Of a stretch of DNA of 64,000 nucleotides, positions 34,131-42,923 are shown piece by piece (the stretch's first letter is position 1; each line of letters begins with the position of its first letter). The notes beneath the pieces were generated by a model. It ran no database searches. It was not told the origin of the DNA and was given only the letters and a program-made list of their open reading frames with translations. Both the position numbers and the translations under genes were made by a program. The stretch is from Desulfobulbaceae bacterium (lineage in GTDB: Bacteria; Desulfobacterota; Desulfobulbia; Desulfobulbales; Desulfobulbaceae): NCBI GenBank assembly GCA_003508005.1, contig DNUE01000064.1, forward strand, positions 25,056-89,055. The letters run 5' to 3'.

Positions 34131-36704
34131 CTATGCAGCCTTTGCCGGACTCCCCGAATACCATGCGAGCCATTGCGCCCTGCTGATTTTCCTGTCGGCA
34201 ATACTTTTGCCGGGATTGTAATACGGATCGCCATTTTTTAATACTGTTCTCCACCTGTCCCGGAATGCGGCCATCTCCTTTTCAGCGGCCGCACCGCTGA
34301 CCATTGTCCTGGAAGCCCCTGCCTGCCTGCCGCGGCAGCAGGGGGTATAGACGTTGGCGTACCCCTTTTGGCGAAGCTTCAGGGAAAAATCCAGGTCATA
34401 AAATACCTGGGGAAAAAGCTGCCCATCAAACCCGCCGACCAGGTCGAACAAATCCTTTTTGACCAGGCAGAGGTCAATGGGAACGGCCAGCACATTCTGT
34501 TCGCAGTAGATGTTGTTGAGATCCCGGGATGCCTCAAGGAAAAAACGCCGGTACTGACGCCAGGACATATTTTCAGCGAGTTCCGGCCGGCCTTCCGGGT
34601 TCTCCGGCGATTCCGTCATGCCGGTCACTGCCCCGGCAGCCTTATCCTGAGCCATCTCCAGCAGGCGCTCCAGCCAGTCCCTGCTCTCCGGCACAAAGCC
34701 AGGCGCAACAAAAAGCAGATACCGGCCCATGCACTGCCGGGCAATGGAGTTATACAACTCGGCGAGGTTCCCGAGGTCCCCGACAGGATGAAGATGAACA
34801 ATATGGCGGGGATGTCCCTGGCCTGAGTCGATTCTTTCAGAGGAATCACCTGCGGTAAGGCAATGAATATCGAGCGGCTCGTGCGCCAGGAGTTCGGAGA
34901 TCCGGCCATGCCACTGGTCCGCTGTCTCTTCTCCGGCCAGGCAGACCAGGAGGCTCACCGACTCCATATCCGCCAAGGCGCGGCGCACCCGGTAATAAAA
35001 GCGCCACTGCCCCTGCTCCACTGCCGCCCTGATTCCCCGCCGGGCCAGCGCAGCCTCCAAGGCCTTTCTGCCGGAGGCATCGGCATAGGTCTTCTGGGAA
35101 TGGTTGACGCTGGTCGAGGTCTCTGACGCGCGCCAGTGATAAAGCCTTTGAGGAATGTGCACGATGCGCTCGGCCTGCTCGGTCAGCTTGAGCACCAGGT
35201 CAAAGTCCTGCGCCCCCTCATACTCAGGGGAAAACCCGCCGCTTCGCGCATACAGCTCCCTGCTTGTCACCAGCAGGTGGGTGATATAGTTGTGGGTCAG
35301 CAGCAGCTCGGGGTTGAAGTCCGGCTTGAAAAAGGTGTCCAGGTAGCGGCTCTCCAGGTTGACAAGGTCCTCGTCGGTATACAGGAGATCAGGATTCTGC
35401 GCATTCACCGCCACGGCAACTTCATACAGGGCGTCCAGGGTCAGCTCATCGTCATGGTCGAGAAAAGCCAGATACCTGCCGCCGGCCAAGGCCGCGGCAG
35501 CATTGGACGCCCCCGCTATCCCCAGGTTCTTCTCCAGAAACCGTACCTTGATCCGCGGTTCGCGGACAGCATACTCCTCAAGGATCCGCCGGACAAGGGG
35601 CCTATCGCTGCCGTCGTCCGCGAGGCATAGCTCCCAGTGGGGGTAGGCCTGAAAGAGGACCGAGTGGATGCACCGGCGCAGTAGCGCTTCATCGGTATTG
35701 TAGACCGGGGTGACAACGGAGATGACCGGCTTCTCCTTCAATTCCGCTACCTCGGGGCAGGGATAATTCCCGCTGCATATCCCCTGCTCCTGATAATGCA
35801 GGAGTTCGTAGGCCTGGGTCTTCGCAAACTCCGGGTAGGTGCGGCCATACCAGGCCGGGTCAAACAGCCGGTCCGGACGAAACCCCTTCCCATGGCCGAT
35901 GCTGCTGAAGTGGAGAAAGGCCGTCAGCTGGGACGGTCCTGCTTCCGGGTGCTGTGCAAGGTAATATGACGCATCGAAAAAGCGGTTCGGCGCCCTTCCC
36001 TCCCGGACACCGTACTGCAGGAAATGGGCAAGGGGGGACATGGCAAGTTTGCCGGCGGCAGGGTTGTCTCCCAGGTAGTAATCCGCGTCAAAAAACGGCA
36101 GGGGGCCGGTCTTGTCCCGAAAGCCATGTTCCACATAGTTCACAAGGGGGTTGATCCCCCTGGCCCGGAGTTCTGGGTGGGCCTCCAGGTAGAGGTCAAA
36201 ATCGGTATAGGGATTGGGCCGGTATCCCTTCTTCCAGCCGGTCCGAAGATAATGGCTGAGCGGTGGCCTGCCGCGCCGGGAGGACTCAGGATACTGCCGG
36301 GCATACCAGGAGGTGAAAAAAAGCGGGGTCGGGTCCGCCCCTGCTCTCCACCCCTGTTCAATATAATGCAGCAGGGGGTCGCTTTCCGCGCACTGCGGGT
36401 TCAGCTCGTGGAAGTACGAGCTGTCGAACAGGGGGTTGGGCTTGCGTCCTTCCCGCCAGCCGGCCTCCAGGTAGTGGATGAGCGGGTCGGTGTAGCGCGG
36501 ATCAAGGCCGGGATCGTTCTCCAGATAATAGCGAACGTCAAACAGCCCGGAACGGGCAAGAGCCCGGTAATGCGGATCGGTCAGATAGGAGCGGCAGGTA
36601 CGGTACCACCGTTTCACCCGGAAATAGAGCTTCTTCAGGGGATTCCCCGGGACAAAGGGGATACCGGCAGATCGGTCTGAATTGTTCTCTTGGTTGCCGG
36701 TCAT
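34131..36704 (-). CDS. Large GT2 glycosyltransferase with seven N-terminal FD-x-x-YY repeats
   Basis: An 857-residue protein. About residues 54-320 hold seven degenerate repeats of 36-40 residues, each opening like LFDVRYYLENDP and closing like HYLEAGWREGRKPNP. Such repeats occur before glycosyltransferase domains in many bacteria and have no agreed function. A complete GT2 domain follows (about 325-560: VISVVTPVYNTDEAL, LADDGSDRPLV, AFLDHDDELTLDA). A second, degenerate GT2-like region lies near 600-830 (LLFVAPGFVPE, FYDLDFSLKLRQKGY). The ATG at 36704 has GAGAGGAAG directly upstream; the longer open frame above it is intergenic in character. It heads the minus run through the methyltransferase and GT2. 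Confidence 0.87.
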   Translation of the reverse strand: MTGNQENNSDRSAGIPFVPGNPLKKLYFRVKRWYRTCRSYLTDPHYRALARSGLFDVRYYLENDPGLDPRYTDPLIHYLEAGWREGRKPNPLFDSSYFHELNPQCAESDPLLHYIEQGWRAGADPTPLFFTSWYARQYPESSRRGRPPLSHYLRTGWKKGYRPNPYTDFDLYLEAHPELRARGINPLVNYVEHGFRDKTGPLPFFDADYYLGDNPAAGKLAMSPLAHFLQYGVREGRAPNRFFDASYYLAQHPEAGPSQLTAFLHFSSIGHGKGFRPDRLFDPAWYGRTYPEFAKTQAYELLHYQEQGICSGNYPCPEVAELKEKPVISVVTPVYNTDEALLRRCIHSVLFQAYPHWELCLADDGSDRPLVRRILEEYAVREPRIKVRFLEKNLGIAGASNAAAALAGGRYLAFLDHDDELTLDALYEVAVAVNAQNPDLLYTDEDLVNLESRYLDTFFKPDFNPELLLTHNYITHLLVTSRELYARSGGFSPEYEGAQDFDLVLKLTEQAERIVHIPQRLYHWRASETSTSVNHSQKTYADASGRKALEAALARRGIRAAVEQGQWRFYYRVRRALADMESVSLLVCLAGEETADQWHGRISELLAHEPLDIHCLTAGDSSERIDSGQGHPRHIVHLHPVGDLGNLAELYNSIARQCMGRYLLFVAPGFVPESRDWLERLLEMAQDKAAGAVTGMTESPENPEGRPELAENMSWRQYRRFFLEASRDLNNIYCEQNVLAVPIDLCLVKKDLFDLVGGFDGQLFPQVFYDLDFSLKLRQKGYANVYTPCCRGRQAGASRTMVSGAAAEKEMAAFRDRWRTVLKNGDPYYNPGKSIADRKISRAQWLAWYSGSPAKAA

Positions 36705-36996
36705 CTTCCTCTCTGCGAATGGTAGAGGTGTTCCTAACTGCGCCATGGCCTGGAAGCACAGGCCGGTTCCGCTTCCACCCGAAAAAATTTTTGAATATAC
36801 CATTAACCGGGAAATTCTGCATCAAAGATGCCCCCATGGTTCCGGGGAAAAGTCCTCTTTCAGGAACTCCCTCCGCAACAATGAACTTGTCGACACAGCA
36901 CATTAACGGTATTTTGCCATTTTCCAGGAACACCAACAGGAACAACAGGAGCGATGGAATGCAATTACCCTGTCCGCGCAGTAATGGGGAGAACCA
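36705..36996. promoter_or_regulatory. Divergent intergenic region before methyltransferase
   Basis: A 292-bp region between the minus-strand repeat GT2 and the plus-strand methyltransferase gene. It should contain both promoters. GGGGAG at about 36985-36990 is the ribosome binding site of the plus gene. No convincing paired -35/-10 boxes or hairpins were seen. Confidence 0.4.
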
Positions 36997-37878
36997 ATGA
37001 GATTACTGGACATTCTCCTTAAAGGGCTGCAGCGAATCGGAATCGATCCGTATCACCTCCTGGACAGTCTGTACCTCCCGCGAGACCGGCAACATATTCG
37101 CCGGACCCGGAACATCCGACTTATCCCCGGCGAGGCCAACCGACGGGGCGGCAAGTTTGCCTATGCCGAATGGGCCCACGTCATCGGCATTTTCCAAACC
37201 CTGATGTTCCTTCATCTTGCCCAAAAAGAAAACAACCGGATCCTGGATATCGGGTGCGGCACCGGCCTTCTGGCAATAGCCAGCGAACCCTTTCTGGGGG
37301 ACAAGGGGAAGTACACGGGCATCGATGTCATGCAGAAAGACATCGTCTTCTGCCGCGGCCATTACCCCGCCGGCAGGAATGAATTTATCCATTTTGATGT
37401 GGCCAACCCCACCTATGCCCCTGACCAGAAGAGCACCAAAACACCGTGGCCGGTTGAGAGCGAAAGCATCGACCTGCTCACCGCCCTGTCCGTCTGGACC
37501 CACCTGGGCGAGGAGGATGCCCTGTTCTACTTCAAGGAGATACGCCGCGTGCTGAAACCGGACGGCAGGGCGATCGTCACCTTTTTCCTCCTGGACCAGA
37601 TTTACCGGGAAAGCCTCGGCAGGAGATCAGAGCAGCAGGGCCGTTTTCACATGACCTCGCAGAACCTGTGGATCTTCAACCAGCCGACTTACGGCTCGGA
37701 CGCCTGGTTTCACTTGGAATGGATACCGGTACCGGAAGACGCCATAGGCGTCACCGGGCAAGGCATCGACCGGCTGTGCGCCAACGCCGGGATGCAGGTG
37801 GTTGAACGCCACCAGGGCAACTGGAAGGAGGTGCCGGGGATATTCTTTCAGGATGTCCTTGTCTTCAGCAAGACATGA
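36997..37878 (+). CDS. Class I SAM-dependent methyltransferase
   Basis: A 293-residue protein with a methyltransferase-type Rossmann core: RILDIGCGTGLLAIAS at about residues 78-93 (SAM glycine loop), YTGIDVMQKDI, EFIHFDVANPTY, and RRVLKPDGRAIVTFFLL as the later strand. The substrate is probably a sugar or lipid-linked glycan given the neighbours, but nothing in the sequence fixes it. It is the only intact plus-strand gene between 11 and 57.9 kb. Its 3' end is 19 bp from the convergent sulfotransferase-like gene. Confidence 0.85.
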   Translation: MRLLDILLKGLQRIGIDPYHLLDSLYLPRDRQHIRRTRNIRLIPGEANRRGGKFAYAEWAHVIGIFQTLMFLHLAQKENNRILDIGCGTGLLAIASEPFLGDKGKYTGIDVMQKDIVFCRGHYPAGRNEFIHFDVANPTYAPDQKSTKTPWPVESESIDLLTALSVWTHLGEEDALFYFKEIRRVLKPDGRAIVTFFLLDQIYRESLGRRSEQQGRFHMTSQNLWIFNQPTYGSDAWFHLEWIPVPEDAIGVTGQGIDRLCANAGMQVVERHQGNWKEVPGIFFQDVLVFSKT

Positions 37879-37897
37879 ACCCCCTCACCCTGTCCCG

Positions 37898-38491
37898 TCA
37901 GCCCTTAGCATAACCGTAGGAAGAGCTGTCCTTCTTCAGGCGGACGCTTCTGAGCAGACGGCGCCTCTCCCACCAGCTGAGTCGAATTGAGAGAAACGTG
38001 AGCAGCCGGTCAATTACGGCCGCCGGCCGCACCAGCAGCTGCTCAAAGGAAACCGGGTGCGTCGGACAGGAAAGGGACTGCAGCAGCCTGGTCATATGCA
38101 GGTTGTATTCCACGGTTCGTTCCATCATCCGGGAGAGAGACTGGCCGGTCCTTCGCTGCTCGCTGTCAGCCACGGCATAGGGATCCCTGAAGACAAAGAT
38201 CACCTGGGGATTCCGGAAGCTCTCCAGCATCGCCGGCATATGCAGATGCGCCCCGGGAAACTTGAATCCCCAGATGGCATGCCGGGCGTTCCGCTCCCTT
38301 ACAAGCCGGTCGAGTTCCGCCCGGTCCAGGGTCTCCCTGAGCAATACCTGCTGAAACTCGAGGTCCTCGCAGTTGTTGTTGGGGTCCATCTTCTCGCCCA
38401 AGGGGATGCCCAGCCTGTCGAGCAACTGGGCCACCGCGGTGGTCCCGCCCCGGAAATTGCCGCAGACAATGATCGTCTTCTGCCCGTCCAT
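37898..38491 (-). CDS. Short sulfotransferase-like P-loop protein
   Basis: A 197-residue protein. The N-terminal VCGNFRGGTTAVAQLL (about residues 9-24) is a 5'-phosphosulfate-binding-type loop, and VIFVFRDPYAVADSEQR (about 96-112) is a 3'-phosphate-binding motif. These are the two PAPS-binding signatures of sulfotransferases. The length is short for the family (usually 250-300), so substrate-binding elements may be reduced, or another activated donor may be used. It ends the wzm/wzt run, 27 bp after wzt, with GGAG before the ATG. Sulfation of the exported glycan is the natural inference. Confidence 0.72.
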   Translation of the reverse strand: MDGQKTIIVCGNFRGGTTAVAQLLDRLGIPLGEKMDPNNNCEDLEFQQVLLRETLDRAELDRLVRERNARHAIWGFKFPGAHLHMPAMLESFRNPQVIFVFRDPYAVADSEQRRTGQSLSRMMERTVEYNLHMTRLLQSLSCPTHPVSFEQLLVRPAAVIDRLLTFLSIRLSWWERRRLLRSVRLKKDSSSYGYAKG

Positions 38492-38518
38492 GCGCTCCCT
38501 CTCCGGGACGAACCCGTT

Positions 38519-39829
38519 TCAGTCCTCCGCCCGGGGGGCGAGATCGTCCGCCCTAGTTATTTCTATTTCCGCATCCAGGTCCACCACCCCGACACAGGGC
38601 CTGCGGGCCGCCACCTCGAACGCCAGCACGTCGTACCTGCGCTCGTAGACCACATATTCCCCCCTGTCGTAGCCGGCACAGCCGACCGAGAGGAGATAAC
38701 CGCCGCCGCTGAGCATCATCTTCAGCACGAACGAGACCGTTAGTGACGTACCAGGCTCGCATACCCCGGTGTCTACCTGCTGATACAGCGTATTGGTGCC
38801 GCAGATGTCCATCCCCTTCACATCCTTGATGATATAGGCGATGACCGGGTTTTCCACCCGGGCATGGAACACCAGACGCAGCCGGATTTCATACCCTTCC
38901 ATCTGCCTCAGTGCCTGGACCGGTTGACCATCCAGGGAATAGAAGCCGACCTGTTCGATGGTTGACTTGCCGTTGCCGTACCTGTTTTCCTCAGGATTCA
39001 GGAGAAAGGGGCAGCCGTCCTCCTGTGGCCCGCCGGCCCGATGCTTCTCCAGGCTGCAGAAGGCGGGGTCCCGGTGCCGGTCCCTGCTGGAGTAATCCAG
39101 GATCAACTTGTTGTACTGGTCGATGACATCCTGCGGAGTGCCGTAGGCCTTGAGCACCCCCCTGTCCAGCAGGCAGACCTTGCTGCAGTAGCGGGTGATC
39201 AGGTCGATGGAGTGGGTCACGAAGATGATGGTGATCCCCTGCTGCTGGAATTCCCTGAACTTGGCGAAGCACTTGGCCTGGAACAGGGTATCGCCGACGG
39301 CCAGGGCCTCGTCCACGATAAGAATGTCCGGCCGGACGTTGATGGCCACGGCAAAGGCCAGGCGGACGTACATGCCGCTGGAGTAGGTCTTGACCGGCTG
39401 GTCAATGAACTCGCCGATATCCGCGAAGGCCAGGATATCCTCCAGGCAATCGTCGATCTCCCGACGGGCCAGTCCCAGGATCGACCCGTTCAGATAGACA
39501 TTCTCCCGGCCGCTGAATTCCGGGTTGAAGCCGGCGCCCAGTTCCAGCAGGGCCGCTACCCGGCCGCTTTTCCAGACCGTGCCGGTGGTGGGCTGGAGGA
39601 TGCCGCAGATCAGCTGCAGCAGGGTCGATTTGCCGCTGCCGTTGCGGCCGATGATCCCGACGGTATCCCCTTTCCGCACCTCCAGGGTGATGTTGCGCAG
39701 GGCCTGGAAGCGCTGGTGATATTTCTTCCTGAGGGGATGAAAGGTCTCCTTGACCCGGTCGAAAGGCGCAGGAAAGAGCTTGTAGACCTTGCCGAGGTCC
39801 TGGAGCCTGATGGAAAAGTCATTGTTCAT
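38519..39829 (-). CDS. wzt: ABC transporter ATPase for polysaccharide export with C-terminal carbohydrate-binding domain (Wzt)
   Basis: A 436-residue ATPase. Walker A GRNGSGKSTLL is at about residues 62-72, the signature YSSGMYVRLAFA at about 142-153, and Walker B ILIVDEALAVGD at about 165-176. Beyond about residue 250 lies a Wzt-type C-terminal domain of about 180 residues (EQVGFYSLDGQPV to LAFEVAARRP), which in E. coli O8/O9a recognises the modified chain end before export. With the permease it forms an O-antigen exporter at the inner membrane. It follows wzm by 15 bp. Confidence 0.95.
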   Translation of the reverse strand: MNNDFSIRLQDLGKVYKLFPAPFDRVKETFHPLRKKYHQRFQALRNITLEVRKGDTVGIIGRNGSGKSTLLQLICGILQPTTGTVWKSGRVAALLELGAGFNPEFSGRENVYLNGSILGLARREIDDCLEDILAFADIGEFIDQPVKTYSSGMYVRLAFAVAINVRPDILIVDEALAVGDTLFQAKCFAKFREFQQQGITIIFVTHSIDLITRYCSKVCLLDRGVLKAYGTPQDVIDQYNKLILDYSSRDRHRDPAFCSLEKHRAGGPQEDGCPFLLNPEENRYGNGKSTIEQVGFYSLDGQPVQALRQMEGYEIRLRLVFHARVENPVIAYIIKDVKGMDICGTNTLYQQVDTGVCEPGTSLTVSFVLKMMLSGGGYLLSVGCAGYDRGEYVVYERRYDVLAFEVAARRPCVGVVDLDAEIEITRADDLAPRAED

Positions 39830-39844
39830 GGTCTCTGCTCCATC

Positions 39845-40654
39845 CTACAGGACATCGGCGAACTGGGGCTTGAGTTTCTGAAAAACAAGGGCCCCGGTCA
39901 CCAGAATCGCCACGCTCACCCCCCAGAAATACAGAGTGTACAGGGGATGGTGCCAGAACGGGACAAAGGAGATGAACGAATCCCGGTATCCCTGAATGAT
40001 ATAATAGATCGGGTTCAATTTCAGAATGAACTGAATCCGGGGGGACATCAGGTTGATGTCCCAGAAAATGGGAGTCATCCAGAAACCCACCTGCAGGATC
40101 ACCCCGATCAGTTGGCCGACATCCCGTAAAAAGACATGCAGCGCCGAGACCATCCAGGCAATGCCCAGGGCAAAGACGCAGAGACCGGCCAGGTAATAGA
40201 AAAACTGCAGGAAATAGAGACTGAAAGCCATCCGCTGAAGCAGGATGAGCCCGATCAGAATGAACAGGAATACGGTATGGGTCATCAGGCAGGAAACGAT
40301 CTTCACCACCGGCAAGATCTGGGACTGAAACAACGTCTTCTTGATCAGGTTGGCATTGTTGACAATGGAGGTGGTGGAGCCGTTGATGATATCGGCAAAG
40401 ACAAACCAGGGTGCGATCCCGGCGGTCAGCCAGACCACGAAGGGTACGTCGTTCATCGGCTTGGCCTTGAAGCCGACGCTGAACACGAACCAAAACACCC
40501 CGATCATCACCAGGGGGCGGACAAAGGTCCAGATCGAGCCGAGAAAGGACCCGATATAATCAGAGGCCACCTCCCGCCGGGCCATGGTCCAGATCAACTG
40601 CCGCTGGCCGTGCAGCAGCTTGACAAAATTTACAAGTTTCTCCGTGATTCCCAT
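39845..40654 (-). CDS. wzm: ABC-2 type polysaccharide export permease (Wzm)
   Basis: A 269-residue integral membrane protein of the ABC-2 family, with the N-terminal ARREVASDYIGSFLGSIWT coupling region, about six membrane helices, and the late LNPIYYIIQGYRD block typical of Wzm/KpsM/TagG permeases. It pairs with the adjacent Wzt ATPase to export undecaprenyl-linked polysaccharide. It follows the ligase-like gene by 8 bp. Confidence 0.94.
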   Translation of the reverse strand: MGITEKLVNFVKLLHGQRQLIWTMARREVASDYIGSFLGSIWTFVRPLVMIGVFWFVFSVGFKAKPMNDVPFVVWLTAGIAPWFVFADIINGSTTSIVNNANLIKKTLFQSQILPVVKIVSCLMTHTVFLFILIGLILLQRMAFSLYFLQFFYYLAGLCVFALGIAWMVSALHVFLRDVGQLIGVILQVGFWMTPIFWDINLMSPRIQFILKLNPIYYIIQGYRDSFISFVPFWHHPLYTLYFWGVSVAILVTGALVFQKLKPQFADVL

Positions 40655-40662
40655 CTGCTGTC

Positions 40663-41988
40663 CTATTTGCCCGCCAGAAACAGATAATCCACGCTATAGC
40701 AGGCAAAGGCGGTTATGCCTAAGAGAATCAGCATCAGGGACGGGCGGGAGGAAGAAAGCCAGTCCGCGGCCGGCCTCCCGTGCCTCGAGGAGACGGCAAA
40801 GATCAGAGCAAGCCACATGCAGTACATGAGGACGATATCCGCGTTCCAGATGGCATAACTCAAAGAAAAAAGAACCAGCCCCGCCATCAGCAGTGCCCAT
40901 ATTGCCGGTGCCTGCGGATTATCCTCCAGTGTATGGTAGAGATGGTGGAAAAAAAACGACAGGACCGCAGAGAGAAACACCAGACCAAGCAGACCGTGAT
41001 CGATAAAGAATTGCAGCACCAGGTTGTGGGTGTGGCCTCCGGGAAAGCAGTGCTGCCAACCCACTGCCCCCTTGGGGATAGGCATGAACAGGGTGCTGCC
41101 AAAACCGTATCCCAGGACCAACTCCTTTCTGATGAGGCTTGCCGTGTAATCATAGAGCTCAACCCGGTTGGTGATCGCCTTGATCTGCGGCAGGATATCA
41201 GCGAGAAGGGGCTTGACCGGCGCCAGGCAGACCCAGAGCACGGGTATCAGGACCAGGCTCACGACGAGACAATAATAGAGCGCATAATGACCCTTGGACC
41301 TGACTCCGTTGGCGAAGAGAAAAACCACGGTGCTGATTGCCACCGCGAGCTGACTCGACTCCGAGGTGCTGACAAAGATTGCCGTCACCGAGACGAAAAG
41401 CACGACCAGGGCGGCAATATTGCAGAAAGGACTCCTCTGCCAGAGCAGGGAAATGCTGCCCCACATGAGGAGCAGCTGCCAGAATGCGTAATTCTTGTCA
41501 TGCCATGGCGACTGGTCCAGGCGCAGTGGAGTGAACCTTTCGAGTGATTCCTGGATACCCAGGCCCTGCTGTTCGCAGATATAGAGAACCGCAAGCAGCA
41601 GGCAGAGCGCCGCCAGACCCCAGCGAAGCAGGACCCGGTCCAGAGCGCTCAGGTTGCACAAGGCAAAAACGATAATCGAGGAAAACACAAGACGATAGAG
41701 GGCGATCAACAGCCAGTTCAACTTGGCGAAAGGCGATGGGGGGAAAAGCACGCTGGCAAGGGTCAGGGCCAGGAACGCCCAGAACAGCGCAATAAAAAAT
41801 GTGCCGGTCCGGTCAAAACGCGTGGCGGACAGCCGGGGCAACGCCAGAAACAGCAGGATCAGCAGGACCATGTCGCCGGCGGTATCATTCAGCCTGGCGT
41901 TGAGAAACACATAGCCGGTAAAAACCAGAAAAACCGCCAGAGCCAGGGATGCCTGAATGAATCGTTTACATAAACTGTCTTCCAGCAT
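40663..41988 (-). CDS. O-antigen ligase (WaaL)-like membrane protein
   Basis: A 441-residue protein with about eleven membrane segments and a long loop in the second half containing YGFGSTLFM and GGHTHNLVLQFFIDHGLLGL (about residues 310-335). This arrangement and the H-x-H-N motif are typical of O-antigen ligases (Wzy_C/WaaL family), which join polymer to lipid A-core at the periplasmic face. A Wzy-type polymerase is the alternative; the neighbouring Wzm/Wzt favours a ligase. The ATG at 41988 is chosen because GGAG lies 8 nt upstream and the 70-codon upstream extension is not protein-like. Confidence 0.82.
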   Translation of the reverse strand: MLEDSLCKRFIQASLALAVFLVFTGYVFLNARLNDTAGDMVLLILLFLALPRLSATRFDRTGTFFIALFWAFLALTLASVLFPPSPFAKLNWLLIALYRLVFSSIIVFALCNLSALDRVLLRWGLAALCLLLAVLYICEQQGLGIQESLERFTPLRLDQSPWHDKNYAFWQLLLMWGSISLLWQRSPFCNIAALVVLFVSVTAIFVSTSESSQLAVAISTVVFLFANGVRSKGHYALYYCLVVSLVLIPVLWVCLAPVKPLLADILPQIKAITNRVELYDYTASLIRKELVLGYGFGSTLFMPIPKGAVGWQHCFPGGHTHNLVLQFFIDHGLLGLVFLSAVLSFFFHHLYHTLEDNPQAPAIWALLMAGLVLFSLSYAIWNADIVLMYCMWLALIFAVSSRHGRPAADWLSSSRPSLMLILLGITAFACYSVDYLFLAGK

Positions 41989-42234
41989 TCGTCCGACTCC
42001 GACCTTCACCCGTTGAGGTGTTACGGGAGAACACTCTAACCGTGTAAGATACCATAAAATAAATATTTTACCATTACCGGGAACAACATGCACCTGAATA
42101 GCATATTGCCCTGGAACTCGCAACGGAACGCAGCACTCATCACCCCTTGTTCTGGTTCTTGTTGCCGGAACATTTTTCCGGTAGGGTATGATTCCCATGG
42201 CGAAATCACACCATCATCACTTCAGGAGCCAGCT

Positions 42235-42895
42235 TTGATCCGGAACATCAAGAACTTTGCGAGAAAAGTCATCAGGCTGTCCGGCTATGATATCCAAAAA
42301 ATCCAGCGCACGCCTGCCGCTCTCACGGAAATAAATACGGTGCCCACCCCATCGGGCCTCACCGGAATTCAGTATGCCTGCAGCCCGAAACTCCTGCGAA
42401 ATTGGGTCAATGTCGATTTCTACCCGATCGACATTATGAAGAAACGCTATGGCATGACCACTGATTATGTATATTACCAGGTCGATCTGCGCGGCAGGCA
42501 ACCCTTCCCCGACAACTCATTTTGCCATGCTTTCGGCGAAGACTTTATCGAACACCTGAGCCAGCAGGACTCGATCCTCTTTCTCAGCGAATGCCTGCGG
42601 ATCCTCAGGAGGGGGGGGGCTCAGGCTGAGCTTTCCCGGCCTGGAAGGGGTGTTGAAACGACATTTTTCGACATCGGCGTTCAGCGAACTCGCCAAGGGC
42701 ATAGAAGATGCCTACCGCCACTACGAGCATGTCCACTTTTACAGCAGGGAGGAACTGGAGCTGGTAGCCAGGCACCTGGGTTTTTCCCGCATGCAGTTTG
42801 TCGCCTGTCGCCGTTCAGAGCACGAGGCGCTTCGCAATCTGGAAACCAGGGCGCAGCAGCAGGATCTCAACATCTATGCGGAGCTGACCAAATAG
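42235..42895 (+). pseudogene. SAM-dependent methyltransferase gene interrupted by frameshift at a G9 tract
   Basis: Reading from a TTG at 42235 (AGGAG 6 nt upstream) gives a type-11-like methyltransferase N-terminal part: GIQYACSPKLLRNWVNVDF, a PFPDNSFCHAFGEDFIEHL block and CLRILRRGG. The frame then shifts at nine consecutive G residues (42611-42619). Removing one G, or adding two, joins it to the downstream frame LRLSFPGLEGVLKR and then HFYSREELELVARHLGF, ending in a TAG at 42893-42895. The joined product of about 219 residues has the usual order of a glycan or lipid methyltransferase. Whether it is a real mutation, phase variation by slippage, or an assembly error cannot be decided here. 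It is the only plus-strand gene in this part of the O-antigen-like locus. Confidence 0.75.
42611..42619. repeat. G9 homopolymer tract in methyltransferase gene
   Basis: Nine consecutive G bases mark the exact point where the coding frame changes. Such tracts slip during replication and in some pathogens act as on/off switches of surface genes. Confidence 0.9.
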
Positions 42896-42923
42896 CCGTT
42901 CCGCACACTTCGGCCACCGCAGC

